Notes: generated from the letters alone by a model not told the origin. A stretch of 64,000 nucleotides of DNA from Geobacter sp. (GCA_016177775.1 JACOUQ010000015.1:1-64000), one strand, 5' to 3'; shown: positions 26,560 through 38,063, numbered from the stretch's first letter. Numbers and translations are program-made.

Positions 26560-27534
26560 TTATCCGAAGATCTTGCCGCTGAAATGACACGCTGCCAGGT
26601 GGCCCGGTCTTTTCTCCTCAAGTGGTGGCTCTACGCGTTTGCAGAGCTCCTCCGCATAGGGGCAGCGGGTATGGAACGGACATCCGGGCGGCGGCGCCGA
26701 CGGAGAAGGAATATCTCCCTGGAGTATAATGCGTTTCTTATCGGTGTCAAATTCGACCCTGGGTACGGCAGAGAGAAGTGCCTCTGTGTAGGGATGCTGG
26801 CACTGGGAGAATACTTCGCTGCGAGAGCCGATCTCGGCGATCTTGCCGAGATACATGATCGCGATCCGGTCGCTCATGTGACGGACCACGGAAAGGTCGT
26901 GGGAGATGAAGACAAAGGAGAGGGAAAATTCCCGTTTCAGTTCCTGAAGTAGGTTCAGTATCTGGGCCTGGATGGAGAGGTCGAGGGCAGAAACGGGTTC
27001 GTCGGCTACGATAACCCTGGGCGATCCGGCGATTGCGCGCGCGATGCCGATCCGTTGACGCTGCCCGCCGGAAAATTCGTGCGGATAGCGATGCACGTGA
27101 TCGGAAGCGAGTCCGACCCGGTTGAGCAATTCCAGGGCCATCCCTCTCGCTGACCGCTGCTTCATCCCCTGGATTATCAGAGGCTCGGCCACGATGTCTC
27201 CCACTTTCATGCGCGGGTTCAGGGAGGAAAAAGGGTCCTGAAAGATCATCCGGACTTCCGCGCGCAACTTTGCGTGCTCCCGGCGGTCCATGGTTGAAAG
27301 GCTTTTTCCGCGATAACGCACATCGCCGTCGGTCGGCTCCAGCAGCCCCAGCATCAACTTTCCGGTGGTGGACTTGCCGCACCCCGACTCTCCCACAAGG
27401 CCGAGGGTTTCCCCCGCATGAAGCGCCAGGTTGATGCCGTCCACTGCCCGGACCACGGTTTTCGGCGCAAAGGGTGCGGGGTGGGCTGTGAAAGAGCGGC
27501 GCAGGTTTATGATTTCGATAAGCGGGGTGTTCAT
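26560..27534 (-). CDS. Oligopeptide/dipeptide ABC transporter ATPase, OppF/DppF-like
   Basis: A 324-residue ABC ATPase: Walker [11 protein letters not shown]-loop MIFQDPFSSLNPRM, signature SGGQRQR, Walker B VIVADEPVSALD, switch SHDLSVV. The C-terminal cysteine motif PSPSAPPPGCPFHTRCPYAEELC is diagnostic of the OppD/OppF subfamily. It overlaps the OppD-like gene by four bases. No permease or binding protein is encoded alongside, so the pair must serve permeases encoded elsewhere, or the operon has been split. Confidence 0.9.
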   Translation of the reverse strand: MNTPLIEIINLRRSFTAHPAPFAPKTVVRAVDGINLALHAGETLGLVGESGCGKSTTGKLMLGLLEPTDGDVRYRGKSLSTMDRREHAKLRAEVRMIFQDPFSSLNPRMKVGDIVAEPLIIQGMKQRSARGMALELLNRVGLASDHVHRYPHEFSGGQRQRIGIARAIAGSPRVIVADEPVSALDLSIQAQILNLLQELKREFSLSFVFISHDLSVVRHMSDRIAIMYLGKIAEIGSRSEVFSQCQHPYTEALLSAVPRVEFDTDKKRIILQGDIPSPSAPPPGCPFHTRCPYAEELCKRVEPPLEEKRPGHLAACHFSGKIFG

Positions 27535-28532
27535 GCGTATTTCCAGCAGCGAACCATGTGCTCGCCGGGGAATTCAGTTACAGGGGGCGTTTCGCTGCTG
27601 CACCGCCACTGGCGGTCGGGGCAGCGGACACAGAAACCACATCCCTCCAACGGCGCAAGGAGGTCCGGGACCTGGCCGGGGATGGTTTTCAGCGGCTTCC
27701 CCTCGACGGCGCGCTGGGGAAGGGAATCGAGTAGTCCTCTGGTATAAGGGTGCAACGGGTTTTGCAGAAGCTCCGGTGTCGGTGCCGCTTCCACGATCCT
27801 TCCGGCGTACATGACAGAGGTGCTCTGGGAGTGCTCGGCCACAATGCCGAAATCGTGGGTGATCAGCATCATTCCCATGTCGTTCTCACGTTTCAGCGAA
27901 TCCAGCAGCTCCAGGATTTGGGCCTGAATCGTGACGTCCAGGGCCGTGGTGGGCTCGTCGGCAATGAGGAGCTCGGGCTTGCAGGCAATGGCAATGGCGA
28001 TCATCACGCGCTGCCGCATGCCACCACTCAACTGGTGCGGATAATCGCGCATCCGGTCGGCAGGAGATGGTATCCCCACCTGGCGCAGTATTTTGCAGGT
28101 CTCGTCCAGCGCCTGTTCCTTCGTGAGACGCCGGTGAAGCACCAGCCCCTCTGCTATCTGGTCGCCGATCCGGAAAACCGGGTTGAGCGAGCTCATCGGC
28201 TCCTGGAAGATCATGGCGATCCGGTTGCCACGCACTTTGCGCATCTCCTCCTCGGAGAGGGCCAGAAGATCAGTGCCGGCCAGGACGATCCGGCCGCCGG
28301 CGATCTGTCCTGGCGGCGGTACCAGGCGCATGACAGAGAAAGCGGTCATACTTTTCCCGCACCCCGATTCTCCGACGATTGCGAGAGTTTCACCACGCCT
28401 GACCGAGAGGCTGACGTTGTCCACCGCGTTCAGGACGCCCCGCGGCAGATTAAAGCTGGTCTTCAGGTTATCTATTTCCAGCAGGATCGACAAGTTGCGA
28501 ACCTCGGGGGGGCTTTTGAACAACCAGTTCAT
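27531..28532 (-). CDS. Oligopeptide/dipeptide ABC transporter ATPase, OppD/DppD-like
   Basis: A 333-residue partner ATPase: Walker [53 protein letters not shown], and a C-terminal Cys cluster ([14 protein letters not shown]). The ATG at 28532 has no clear ribosome-binding site. A TTG at 28493, with GAGG 8 bases upstream, would start at [11 protein letters not shown], where the ABC domain normally begins, and is a serious alternative. It lies downstream of the HD-GYP gene on the same strand. Confidence 0.9.
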   Translation of the reverse strand: MNWLFKSPPEVRNLSILLEIDNLKTSFNLPRGVLNAVDNVSLSVRRGETLAIVGESGCGKSMTAFSVMRLVPPPGQIAGGRIVLAGTDLLALSEEEMRKVRGNRIAMIFQEPMSSLNPVFRIGDQIAEGLVLHRRLTKEQALDETCKILRQVGIPSPADRMRDYPHQLSGGMRQRVMIAIAIACKPELLIADEPTTALDVTIQAQILELLDSLKRENDMGMMLITHDFGIVAEHSQSTSVMYAGRIVEAAPTPELLQNPLHPYTRGLLDSLPQRAVEGKPLKTIPGQVPDLLAPLEGCGFCVRCPDRQWRCSSETPPVTEFPGEHMVRCWKYA

Positions 28533-28601
28533 CGCTGTTCAGGAGGTCTTATAGCAGAATCGGCTTTTGCAGGCAAACAAAAAGGGCGCGGAGAATCCGG
28601 G

Positions 28602-30743
28602 TCAGGCTGTAGGCTCACCGAACGGGAGCATGCCTGAGCCGTAGGGAAAGAATGGCATCCCTGTTTGCAGTCCTCGGGCCGCCATTGTCAGAGGGGTGAC
28701 TATCTCGATGTTGTCGAATTCGCAGGTTTCCAGAAGGTGGACGAAATGCGGCACCAGAGCAGGATCGAACTGGGTGCCGGCATTTTCCAGCAGTTCCCGG
28801 ATTGCCGTTTCCTTCGGGAGGGCCTGGCGATAGGGACGATCGGAGGTCATGGCATCGTATGCGTCGGCTATGGCCAATATGCGCGATTCGAGCAGCAGTC
28901 CGCTGTGGTCGACATTGTTGGGGTAACCGGTGCCGTCATATCGCTCGTGGTGCTGGCCGATGCAGAGCCGGACGTCGTGGAGGAATTCGATTGGCTCCAG
29001 AATCCGCATGCCGATGTTCGGGTGCTGGCGCAATTCATCGACATCTTCGGTTGTCAGTTTGCCTTCCTTGTGGAGCAGTGCCAGGTTGATGCCGATCTTG
29101 CCGATGTCGTGCAGGATCGAGGCCCGCTCCACGATGCTTAGACGATCGTGCGACAGGTTCATCTTCCTGGCCAGTGCCACGCTGTAGCGGGTTACCCGCT
29201 CGGAATGGCCGCGCGTATAGCTGTCGCTTGCCTCGATGGCCGAAACCAGGGCATGGATGGTGTTGACGTATGTCTTCTGCTGGTTTTCGTACAGCCTGAC
29301 GTTGCTGATGGCGACGCTTGCCTGGCTGGCGATGGTTGAGAGGAATTCCAGATCGTTTTCCGTGTAGATGGAGTCGTCTGTTTTGTTCACCACCGACAGG
29401 GTGCCGATGACCTCGTCCTTGACCGCAAGCGGGACGGATATCATCGAGCGGCGCTCGTATCCGAGCAGGCTGAATCGGCTGAACTGGGGCGCATTGTCGA
29501 TGTTGCTGATCAGAAGCGGCTTGCGGTTTTCCATGATCCATGATGCGATGGTGGAGGGGTGCGCCGGGATGGCGGTGTCGTGGGCCGACGCCTCATCGTG
29601 GCCAAGCATGGTGGTGACGGTAAAGGCCTTCTTCTCCGAATCGTAGAGGAGGATGTAGCCTATCTGGGAATGGAGGGTTTCCATGGTGGTCTTGACAATG
29701 GTGCCGAATATCTTGTCCGACTCCATGGTGGAGTTTATGGCAAGACCGACCTTGTTCAGGGTCGAAAGCCGCGCCACCGCCGTCTCCAGGGTGGTGTTCT
29801 TGTCTTCCAGGTCACCGGCCAGATCGGCAATCTTGTAGTTCGCCTCCTCGATCTCCTCGATCCGCTCTTCCAGGGCGATATTGAGATTTTCGATCTCCAG
29901 CAATTTCTCCTCGAGCTTGAGGTTTATCGTGTGGATTTGCTGGTGGTGGGAGAGTTTTTCCTGGGTGCGCGCCAGCTCGCGCTCGTGGGAGATGGTGGTT
30001 TCCATCAGCTCCTTGAGCCTCCCGACCATGGTGTTGAAACTGCCGGATAATAGCTCCATCTCGGTGCTACTGTTTATGAGCGGGCTGGTTTCGAAATCCC
30101 CCCCCTCTACGTTGTGCATGAGCCTGATCAACTGGCGCACCGGCTTGTCCACGTAGAGGATGAGGAAAATGGAGATGGTGATCATGATGAAGAGGATGAT
30201 CACGACGGTCGAGATGGCGGCGTGCTTCTTCCCTTCATCTTTGAAGCTTTCGAGATAGTTGAGCGAGTGGTTTATCTGCAGGATACCGAGCACATCCCTT
30301 GAAGCGGGATGACAGCGGTGGCACTCGGGCTTGTTGTAGATGGGGGACATGGTGGTGAGAAGACGTTCCCCGGAATGTTCATGTATATAATGGAGGGTCT
30401 GTTTGTCGAAATTCGCATGCCTGGTGGGATCAAGCATTCTGCCGATCTCGCCGCTGTCGGCCGAATTGAGGATCTTCCCGGTTTCGTCGAAAATCCGTAC
30501 GGTCTGTATCCCTTCCTGGGACCTGATCTGGCTGAATATCTTGTCGACTTCTTCCTTATTGCCGGAGCGCATGGCGTTGGCGATGCTGTTTTTGACGGTT
30601 TCCAGCAAGAGCTTGCTGTTTCGCTTCGCCAGGCTGGTGATCATCTCCTCCTGGACATTGAAGTTTATGACAGCCGACACGCCGACAATGAACACCACGA
30701 TTATGGTTATGAGGCCGAGAATCTTGATCTTGAGAGAATTCAT
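28602..30743 (-). CDS. Haem-motif sensor with GAF and HD-GYP (c-di-GMP phosphodiesterase)
   Basis: A 713-residue membrane protein. Helix 1 (about 7-27), periplasmic sensor with a c-type haem motif CHRCH at 141-145, helix 2 (about 172-195), HAMP, a coiled coil to about 325, GAF (about 330-490), then HD-GYP (about 505-690) with HDIGKIG and HHERYDGTGYP intact. It should hydrolyse c-di-GMP under control of a periplasmic haem signal. The longer frame begins with TTG at 30779; ATG 30743 starts right before the first helix and is preferred. Geobacter haem-containing chemoreceptor sensors are known; the same idea coupled to HD-GYP is less familiar. Confidence 0.9.
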   Translation of the reverse strand: MNSLKIKILGLITIIVVFIVGVSAVINFNVQEEMITSLAKRNSKLLLETVKNSIANAMRSGNKEEVDKIFSQIRSQEGIQTVRIFDETGKILNSADSGEIGRMLDPTRHANFDKQTLHYIHEHSGERLLTTMSPIYNKPECHRCHPASRDVLGILQINHSLNYLESFKDEGKKHAAISTVVIILFIMITISIFLILYVDKPVRQLIRLMHNVEGGDFETSPLINSSTEMELLSGSFNTMVGRLKELMETTISHERELARTQEKLSHHQQIHTINLKLEEKLLEIENLNIALEERIEEIEEANYKIADLAGDLEDKNTTLETAVARLSTLNKVGLAINSTMESDKIFGTIVKTTMETLHSQIGYILLYDSEKKAFTVTTMLGHDEASAHDTAIPAHPSTIASWIMENRKPLLISNIDNAPQFSRFSLLGYERRSMISVPLAVKDEVIGTLSVVNKTDDSIYTENDLEFLSTIASQASVAISNVRLYENQQKTYVNTIHALVSAIEASDSYTRGHSERVTRYSVALARKMNLSHDRLSIVERASILHDIGKIGINLALLHKEGKLTTEDVDELRQHPNIGMRILEPIEFLHDVRLCIGQHHERYDGTGYPNNVDHSGLLLESRILAIADAYDAMTSDRPYRQALPKETAIRELLENAGTQFDPALVPHFVHLLETCEFDNIEIVTPLTMAARGLQTGMPFFPYGSGMLPFGEPTA

Positions 30744-30943
30744 GATGTAAGCGTCTTTGCTCCGATACCGCGATTTCAAGGCAATGATGCCAAATGGCGA
30801 TTAATATCTACTCATTGTGGTCGTTAACCATGCTTAATCACTGACTTTTTATCTGCTTGCGGCCGCTCGGGACGCGACTTTTTCACAATTTGAGACTTAT
30901 AGATATATTTATATATATTGTCAATAGCGGATGTCCGAACTGC

Positions 30944-30972
30944 TTGACAACAGATAACTATGCACCTATTAT
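30944..30972 (+). promoter_or_regulatory. Strong sigma-70 promoter upstream of the SpoIID-like gene
   Basis: Consensus TTGACA (30944-30949), a 17-base spacer and TATTAT (30967-30972). The start would fall about 85 bases before the GTG at 31065. The 321-base divergent gap 30744-31064 otherwise holds A+T-rich DNA (TATATATT runs near 30900) and no gene. Confidence 0.7.
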
Positions 30973-31064
30973 ACCGAACCGGTCGTTACCGAACCCGATG
31001 CGCGATAATAACGCCTGAAGGCTCATCATTCAACCACTGAATAATTAACCGAGACATATAATTA

Positions 31065-32210
31065 GTGGGCTTTGGATATTCTCAGCATAAGCGCGCGGGG
31101 GGGCTGGCGGTACTGGTCCTTATCGCGGCGGTGCTTCTCTGGGCCTCGGGATATGCCGCTTTCCAGCCGGCCGAGACCGTTCGCGTCGCCATTTTTAAAG
31201 GGGCCGAAAATCTTGTCCTCGAAGGAAACGGCGTACTGGTGGTAGACGAGGAGGGGCAGCCACTGGATATCGATTTTCCGGTCAAGATCAGGCGGGACAA
31301 GGGCCAGCTGTCGATCAACGGCTTTTCCCGACGCAAGATTATCGCAGCCGCGCCGGGAGTGCTGAAGGTAAATGGCAAGGGTTACCGCGGGACAATTGAA
31401 GTATCCATCGGCGAGAAGGGCCTTCTGGTTGTTGACGAGCTTCCGCTAGAGGATTATCTCGTCGGACTCATAAACTGCGAGATATCGTCCCAGTGGCCAA
31501 TCGAGGCGGTCAAGTCCCAGGCAGTCATCGCCAGAACATACGCCCTCTTCCAGAAGGAGGCCCGCAAGGGGGCGCCCTACCATCTGGAATCCAGCGTGCT
31601 GGACCAGGTCTACGAAGGGTGCGACATCGAAGACAGCAGGGCAGTGCGGGGAGTCAGGGAGACGGCCGGCGAGGTGCTGACCAATGACGGCAGCATCATC
31701 CAGGCTTTCTACCATTCAAGTTGCGGCGGCCGTACCGAGGCCGCTGAGAACGTCTGGGGCTTCCCCCTTCAGTACATGCAGGGGGTTGATTGCAAATACT
31801 GCGTCAATACTCCGTCGATCCGGTGGTCACAGACCCTGGGCCTGTCAAGATTGGAGACTGCGCTCCGCAATGCCGGCAACAAGGTGGCAGGTCTGAGGGA
31901 TATCCGCATCGTTCGACGCAACAAAAGCGGCCGTATTGTGGAGTTGTCCCTGGACTCCGACCAGGGGCAGGTTTCGGTTTCCGGTGTCAATTTCCGCAAG
32001 GCCGTCGGGTACAGCGTGATCAAAAGCACCAATTTCGAGCTGAAGGTTTCCGGTGACGAGGTAATTTTCAGCGGCGCCGGTTATGGTCACGGCGTCGGGC
32101 TCTGCCAGTGGGGGTCGAAGAACCGGGCACTGGAAGGTTTCAATTACAGAGAGATACTTTCGTATTATTATCCTGGCACCAAACTCGTAAAACATTCTGA
32201 GCTTGACTGA
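31065..32210 (+). CDS. SpoIID/LytB-domain protein
   Basis: A 381-residue protein with an N-terminal signal anchor (about 12-32) and an extracytoplasmic SpoIID domain: LPLEDYLVGLINCEIS, PIEAVKSQAVIARTYAL, FYHSSCGGRTEAAENVWG and the C-terminal GAGYGHGVGLCQWGS. In Bacillus SpoIID is a lytic transglycosylase acting on peptidoglycan without stem peptides; non-spore-formers such as Geobacter carry homologues with presumed cell-wall roles. Start codon GTG; a weak ribosome-binding site makes the exact start less sure. Three bases separate it from queA. Confidence 0.85.
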   Translation: MGFGYSQHKRAGGLAVLVLIAAVLLWASGYAAFQPAETVRVAIFKGAENLVLEGNGVLVVDEEGQPLDIDFPVKIRRDKGQLSINGFSRRKIIAAAPGVLKVNGKGYRGTIEVSIGEKGLLVVDELPLEDYLVGLINCEISSQWPIEAVKSQAVIARTYALFQKEARKGAPYHLESSVLDQVYEGCDIEDSRAVRGVRETAGEVLTNDGSIIQAFYHSSCGGRTEAAENVWGFPLQYMQGVDCKYCVNTPSIRWSQTLGLSRLETALRNAGNKVAGLRDIRIVRRNKSGRIVELSLDSDQGQVSVSGVNFRKAVGYSVIKSTNFELKVSGDEVIFSGAGYGHGVGLCQWGSKNRALEGFNYREILSYYYPGTKLVKHSELD

Positions 32211-32213
32211 CCC

Positions 32214-33244
32214 ATGTTTCTTCACGACTTCGATTACGAGCTTCCCCCTGACCTGATCGCCCAGGAACCTGCGCAGCAGCGGGAGACCTCCCGGCTGATG
32301 ACGGTGGACCGCGCAGCCGGGCTCATCGGTGAAACGGTTTTTGCGCAGATTCCCGAATGTTTCCGCCCCGGCGATCTCCTGGTGGCCAACGACACGCGGG
32401 TAATACCGGCCCGCCTGCTGGGAAGCAAGGAAAGCGGCGGGAAGGTGGAGGTATTCCTGGTTCGGCGGTTGCAAGAGGCCGGAGAGGTCTGGAACTGTCT
32501 TATCCGGGCATCCAAGCCCCCCAAGCCAGGTACGCAGCTGTTCCTCCCCGAAGGGATCACCGCCCGCGTGGTTGGGCGGAGTTCCGAAGATCTCTGGACT
32601 GTGGCTTTTTCCCCTGAAGATGATTTTGCCGAACGGCTGGAGCGGGCCGGAGAGATGCCCCTTCCGCCATATATCCGGCGTGGGGCGCGGGAAGGGGACA
32701 GGGAGCGTTACCAGACCGTTTTTGCCGTGAGCAAGGGGGCGGTTGCGGCCCCGACTGCGGGGCTTCACTTCACGAGGGAGCTTCTGGAGGAGGTTCGGTC
32801 GCGTGGCGTCGAAACCGCTTTCCTGACGCTGCACGTGGGACTGGGGACATTCCTTCCGGTCCGGACCGAGGACCTTAGCCAGCACAGGATGCATGCCGAG
32901 CAGTACATCATTCCCGAAGCCACGGCCGCCGCGATCAGGAAATGCCGGGAGCGGGGGGGGAGGGTGGTCGCCCTGGGAACCACTACGGCCCGGGCACTTG
33001 AGCAGGCGGGTAGGGATGACGGGACGGTCGCGTCAGGGGATGGTGAAGCGGATATCTTCATATGCCCAGGATATCGCTTCAAGGTGGTGGATGCCCTGAT
33101 AACCAACTTTCACCTCCCCAAGTCGACGCTGCTAATGCTGGTTTCCGCATTAGCAGGGAAGGATCTCCTGTTCCGGGCCTACGAAGAGGCGATCCGGCGG
33201 CGGTTCCGGTTTTACAGCTACGGGGACGCGATGTTCATTTCTTA

Positions 33245-33245
<1 letters not shown>
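32214..33245 (+). CDS. queA: S-adenosylmethionine:tRNA ribosyltransferase-isomerase
   Basis: A 343-residue enzyme transferring ribose from SAM to preQ1-tRNA to make epoxyqueuosine. Seen: [58 protein letters not shown] and [16 protein letters not shown]. Directly followed by tgt, the preceding step of queuosine synthesis. The stop codon abuts a word-type palindrome. Confidence 0.96.
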
Positions 33246-34502
<1,257 letters not shown>

Positions 34503-34533
34503 TATAGAATAAAAACACCAACGGAGGTTTTAC

Positions 34534-34851
34534 ATGTTCGCACTCGCATTTGCTGAGGCTGCCCCTGCGGGGCAGTCGACTGGTGGTCAGTCGCCCCTTT
34601 TGAGCTTCGCGCCCCTCATCCTCATGTTCGTCATCTTCTATTTCCTGCTGATCCGCCCCCAGCAGAAAAAGTCCAAGGAGCACAGGGCATTGCTCGACGC
34701 CATAAAAAAAGGGGATCAGGTGGTGACTGCTGGTGGGATTCACGGCAAGATCACCGCGGTGGACGAGAACGTGGTTACCCTGGAAGTGGCCACCGGCGTG
34801 AACATCAAGGTGAACAAGGGGCACATCGCCAGCGTCACTAAGAACGATTAG
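34534..34851 (+). CDS. yajC: Preprotein translocase subunit YajC
   Basis: A 105-residue single-span inner-membrane protein accessory to SecDF. The helix PLILMFVIFYFLLIRP is followed by the conserved QQKKSKEH and a cytosolic GDQVVTAGGIHGKI domain. A strong ribosome-binding site (CGGAGG) precedes the ATG. Followed by secD and secF, the standard order. Confidence 0.95.
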   Translation: MFALAFAEAAPAGQSTGGQSPLLSFAPLILMFVIFYFLLIRPQQKKSKEHRALLDAIKKGDQVVTAGGIHGKITAVDENVVTLEVATGVNIKVNKGHIASVTKND

Positions 34852-34938
34852 GACGTATGGACGCTGTTCATGAAATGCATGTTTGAATGAAACGGCGCGG
34901 GTTTCCACTGCTGCCGAAGTCTGAAAGGAGTGACTGGA

Positions 34939-36540
34939 ATGTCCAAGGGCCATACCTGGCGTATCATCCTCATTGTCGCGTTCCTGCTGTTGTCGGTGTT
35001 CTACCTGACGCCGACCCTTGCCCCGAAGCTGCCGTCCTGGTGGACTGAGTATCTTCCCAAGGACAAGATCCACCTGGGTCTTGATCTTCAGGGGGGGTCT
35101 TTTCTTACCCTGGAGGTAGACACCCCAAAGGCGGTGGAAGGGCAGATCGACATCATCGCCGCAGACCTGGAGGATACGCTGAATGCAAAAAGCCTCCGTT
35201 TCAAGCGCATCGAGAAGGTCGGCACCGATCAGCTTGCCGTGGTCCTGTACGACAAGGGTAGCGCGGACGCCACGCAAAAGCTGGTGAAAGACAAGTACGG
35301 ACGGCTGGAGCAGCTTCCCCCCGCGGATGAAGGGGGATACATGAGGCTGCAACTCCGCATCGGCGAGCAGGAGGCGAAGAGCATCAAGGACAATGCCGTT
35401 CTGCAGGCACTGGAGACCATCCGCAACCGCATCGACCAGTTCGGCGTCTCCGAACCGGTAATCCAGCGGGAAGGGATCGATCATGTGGTGGTACAGCTTC
35501 CCGGCATCAAGGACCCGAAGCGCGCCATCGAGCTGATCGGCAAGACGGCCCGCCTGGAGTTCAAGCTCCTGGATGAAAACATAAATCCGGCCACCGCCAC
35601 TCCCGGCTCCATCCCCGAGGATGACGAGATCCTGGTCGAGAAAAGGACCGACCCCACCACCGGTGTGGTTACCGAGACCCCGCTCGTGCTCAAGCGGAAG
35701 ACCATGCTCACCGGCGATCTCCTGACCGATGCCCAGGTCCGGATCGACACCCAGTACAACCAGCCGTACGTGGCCATCGAGTTCAACTCCACCGGCGCCC
35801 GGCTGTTCGACCAGATCACCGCGGCCAACGTGGGGAAACGCTTCGCCATAGTCCTGGACAACACCATCTACTCGGCCCCGGTAATCAGGGAGCGGATTTC
35901 CGGTGGCAGCGCCCAGATCTCCGGTTCCTTTACGGAGAAGGAGGCCGCCGACCTGGCCATCGCCCTGCGCGCCGGCGCGCTCAAGGCCCCGGTCAGGATC
36001 ATCCAGAACGTCACTGTTGGCCCCTCCCTTGGTCAGGACTCCATCATCAAGGGGTTGCGCGCCGGCGCCATCGGCGTTATTCTCGTCGTCTGCTTCATGC
36101 TGGTTTATTACAAGCTGGCGGGGATGGTGGCCAACATGGGGATGGTGTTAAACATCGTCTACCTCATGGGGTCCTTGGCAGCTCTTGGCGCCACGCTCAC
36201 CCTTCCCGGCATTGCCGCGATCGTCCTTCTCATCGGTATGTCGGTCGACTCTAACGTACTGATCTTCGAGCGGATCCGCGAGGAGCTGCGGCTCGGGAAG
36301 ACCCCGAAAGCCGCGGTCGACTCCGGTTACGACAAGGCGTTCCTGACCATCATGGATTCCCACGTGACAACACTGCTGACCGGCGCGGTTCTCTTCCAGT
36401 TCGGTACCGGACCTGTCAAGGGCTTTGCGGTTTCGCTTTGTCTCGGCATCATCATCAATCTCTTCACGTCCCTGCTGGCGACCAAGGTGGTTTTCGACCT
36501 GTTCCTGGCGCGACGCAACGTGAAGAGACTGAGCATATAG
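34939..36540 (+). CDS. secD: Protein translocase subunit SecD
   Basis: A 533-residue, six-helix subunit that uses the proton gradient to pull exported proteins across. Seen: first helix then the periplasmic P1 region with HLGLDLQGGSFLTLEVD and RIDQFGVSEPVIQREG, then the C-terminal RND-like bundle with GMSVDSNVLIFERIREEL. AAAGGAG is 8 bases before ATG 34939; a GTG at 34930 overlaps that site and is rejected. Confidence 0.96.
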   Translation: MSKGHTWRIILIVAFLLLSVFYLTPTLAPKLPSWWTEYLPKDKIHLGLDLQGGSFLTLEVDTPKAVEGQIDIIAADLEDTLNAKSLRFKRIEKVGTDQLAVVLYDKGSADATQKLVKDKYGRLEQLPPADEGGYMRLQLRIGEQEAKSIKDNAVLQALETIRNRIDQFGVSEPVIQREGIDHVVVQLPGIKDPKRAIELIGKTARLEFKLLDENINPATATPGSIPEDDEILVEKRTDPTTGVVTETPLVLKRKTMLTGDLLTDAQVRIDTQYNQPYVAIEFNSTGARLFDQITAANVGKRFAIVLDNTIYSAPVIRERISGGSAQISGSFTEKEAADLAIALRAGALKAPVRIIQNVTVGPSLGQDSIIKGLRAGAIGVILVVCFMLVYYKLAGMVANMGMVLNIVYLMGSLAALGATLTLPGIAAIVLLIGMSVDSNVLIFERIREELRLGKTPKAAVDSGYDKAFLTIMDSHVTTLLTGAVLFQFGTGPVKGFAVSLCLGIIINLFTSLLATKVVFDLFLARRNVKRLSI

Positions 36541-36549
36541 GGGGCGGGA

Positions 36550-37458
36550 ATGGAACTCATCAAGAAGACAAAAATCGATTTCATCGGCAAGAGGAAGATC
36601 TCTTTCGCCATTTCCATGGTCATCAGCATCATCGGCATCATCGGCATTATCCAGATCGCCCGGGGCGCGGCGAACATGGGGATCGACTTCTCCGGCGGCA
36701 CATCAGTGCAGCTCAAGTTCTCCCAGCCCCTGCCGATGGCCGATGCCCGCGCGGCCCTGGCCAGAAATGGTCTGAAGGAAGTGGATTTGCAGGAGATCAA
36801 GGAGGGGAACAAGCTCCTCGTGAAGATGCGCAAATCGGCAGCCGCCGTGGGCAAAGCATCGAACGCTGTTGAGGAGGCGTTCCGCAAAGAGTTTCCCGCC
36901 AACACCTTCATCGTGGATAGCACGACCGAAATCGGTCCCTCTATCGGGGAGAAGCTCCGCAAGGACACGCTGGTCGCAGTGGCCATCTCCCTCATCGGCA
37001 TCATCATCTACATTGCCTGGCGCTTTGACTTCAAGTTCGGCGTGGCGGCCGCCATTGCCACCATGCACGATGTGCTGGCGATATTCGCCGCCTTCTTCGT
37101 CCTGAACAAGGAGGTGAACCTCCTCCTCATCACCGCGGTTCTGACCATTGCCGGCTATTCCCTCACCGACACGGTGGTGGTGTTCGACCGTATCCGCGAG
37201 AACCTGCACAAGAACCTGAAGGAGGCGCCGGAAACCACCTTCAACCGGAGCATAAACGAGGTCCTCTCCCGGACCATCATCACGTCTCTTACCACCTTTC
37301 TGGCTGCCGCCTCTCTCTTCTTCTTCGGCGGCGAGGTGATTCACGACTTTTCCTTCGCCCTTCTGGTCGGGGTGGCGGTCGGGACCTATTCCTCGGTCTT
37401 CGTTGCCAGTCCGGTCGTGGTGGTCTGGGAGAATCGCGTCAGAAAATCCACTGTATAA
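36550..37458 (+). CDS. secF: Protein translocase subunit SecF
   Basis: A 302-residue partner of SecD with six helices: N-terminal helix, GIDFSGGTSVQLKF, then the RND half with YSLTDTVVVFDRIREN and TSLTTFLAAASLFFFGGEVIHDF. Starts 9 bases after the secD stop, one transcript. Confidence 0.96.
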   Translation: MELIKKTKIDFIGKRKISFAISMVISIIGIIGIIQIARGAANMGIDFSGGTSVQLKFSQPLPMADARAALARNGLKEVDLQEIKEGNKLLVKMRKSAAAVGKASNAVEEAFRKEFPANTFIVDSTTEIGPSIGEKLRKDTLVAVAISLIGIIIYIAWRFDFKFGVAAAIATMHDVLAIFAAFFVLNKEVNLLLITAVLTIAGYSLTDTVVVFDRIRENLHKNLKEAPETTFNRSINEVLSRTIITSLTTFLAAASLFFFGGEVIHDFSFALLVGVAVGTYSSVFVASPVVVVWENRVRKSTV

Positions 37459-37473
37459 GGAGGCCGCAACGTC

Positions 37474-38052
37474 GTGAAAAAGGAAACCATACTGACAGTA
37501 GTAATAGCACTCCTCGTAGGACTCATCGGCGGATACCTGGTTTTCAGCATGAGCGGCAGGAGCAAGGCGCCGACGCCGGGTGGGGGGATAACGCCGGGGG
37601 CCGGCTCGCCGGTCGATTATCAGCAGCGCATCGCCGAAGCGGAAAAGATCGTGGCCCAGGACCCGAAAAACCTGAACGCCTGGGTACAACTCGGCAATGA
37701 TTATTTCGACACCGCCCAGGCCCAGAAGGCCGCTGACGCTTACGGCAAGGCACTGGAGCTGGATCCGAAGAACCCCAACATACTTACCGACCAGGGGATC
37801 ATGTTCAAGGAGCTCGGTTGGTACGACAAGGCCCTGGCCAATTTCGAGAAGGCGCAGCAGATCGACCCCAAGCACCAGCAGAGCCTGGTGAACATGGGGG
37901 TAGTGTACGCAGAGAACCTTAACCAGCCCGAGAAGGCGCGCAAGGCCTGGGAGCGGGCGATAGAGATCGACCCGTCAAGCCCCGCATCCCAGCAAATAAA
38001 GGTCTGGCTCGAACAGTTGAAGACGAGTCCGGAGTCCTTCAAGAAGAAATAG
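37474..38052 (+). CDS. Membrane-anchored TPR protein
   Basis: A 192-residue protein: short N-terminal helix (about 7-26), Gly/Pro linker, then three to four tetratricopeptide repeats (NAWVQLGNDYFDTAQAQKA, NILTDQGIMFKELGWYDKA, QSLVNMGVVYAENLNQPEKA). Starts at GTG after AAGGAGG. It likely acts as a periplasmic scaffold and is co-transcribed with yajC-secDF; a functional link to secretion is only inferred. A terminator follows at once. Confidence 0.85.
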   Translation: MKKETILTVVIALLVGLIGGYLVFSMSGRSKAPTPGGGITPGAGSPVDYQQRIAEAEKIVAQDPKNLNAWVQLGNDYFDTAQAQKAADAYGKALELDPKNPNILTDQGIMFKELGWYDKALANFEKAQQIDPKHQQSLVNMGVVYAENLNQPEKARKAWERAIEIDPSSPASQQIKVWLEQLKTSPESFKKK

Positions 38053-38063
38053 CAACTACGAAT

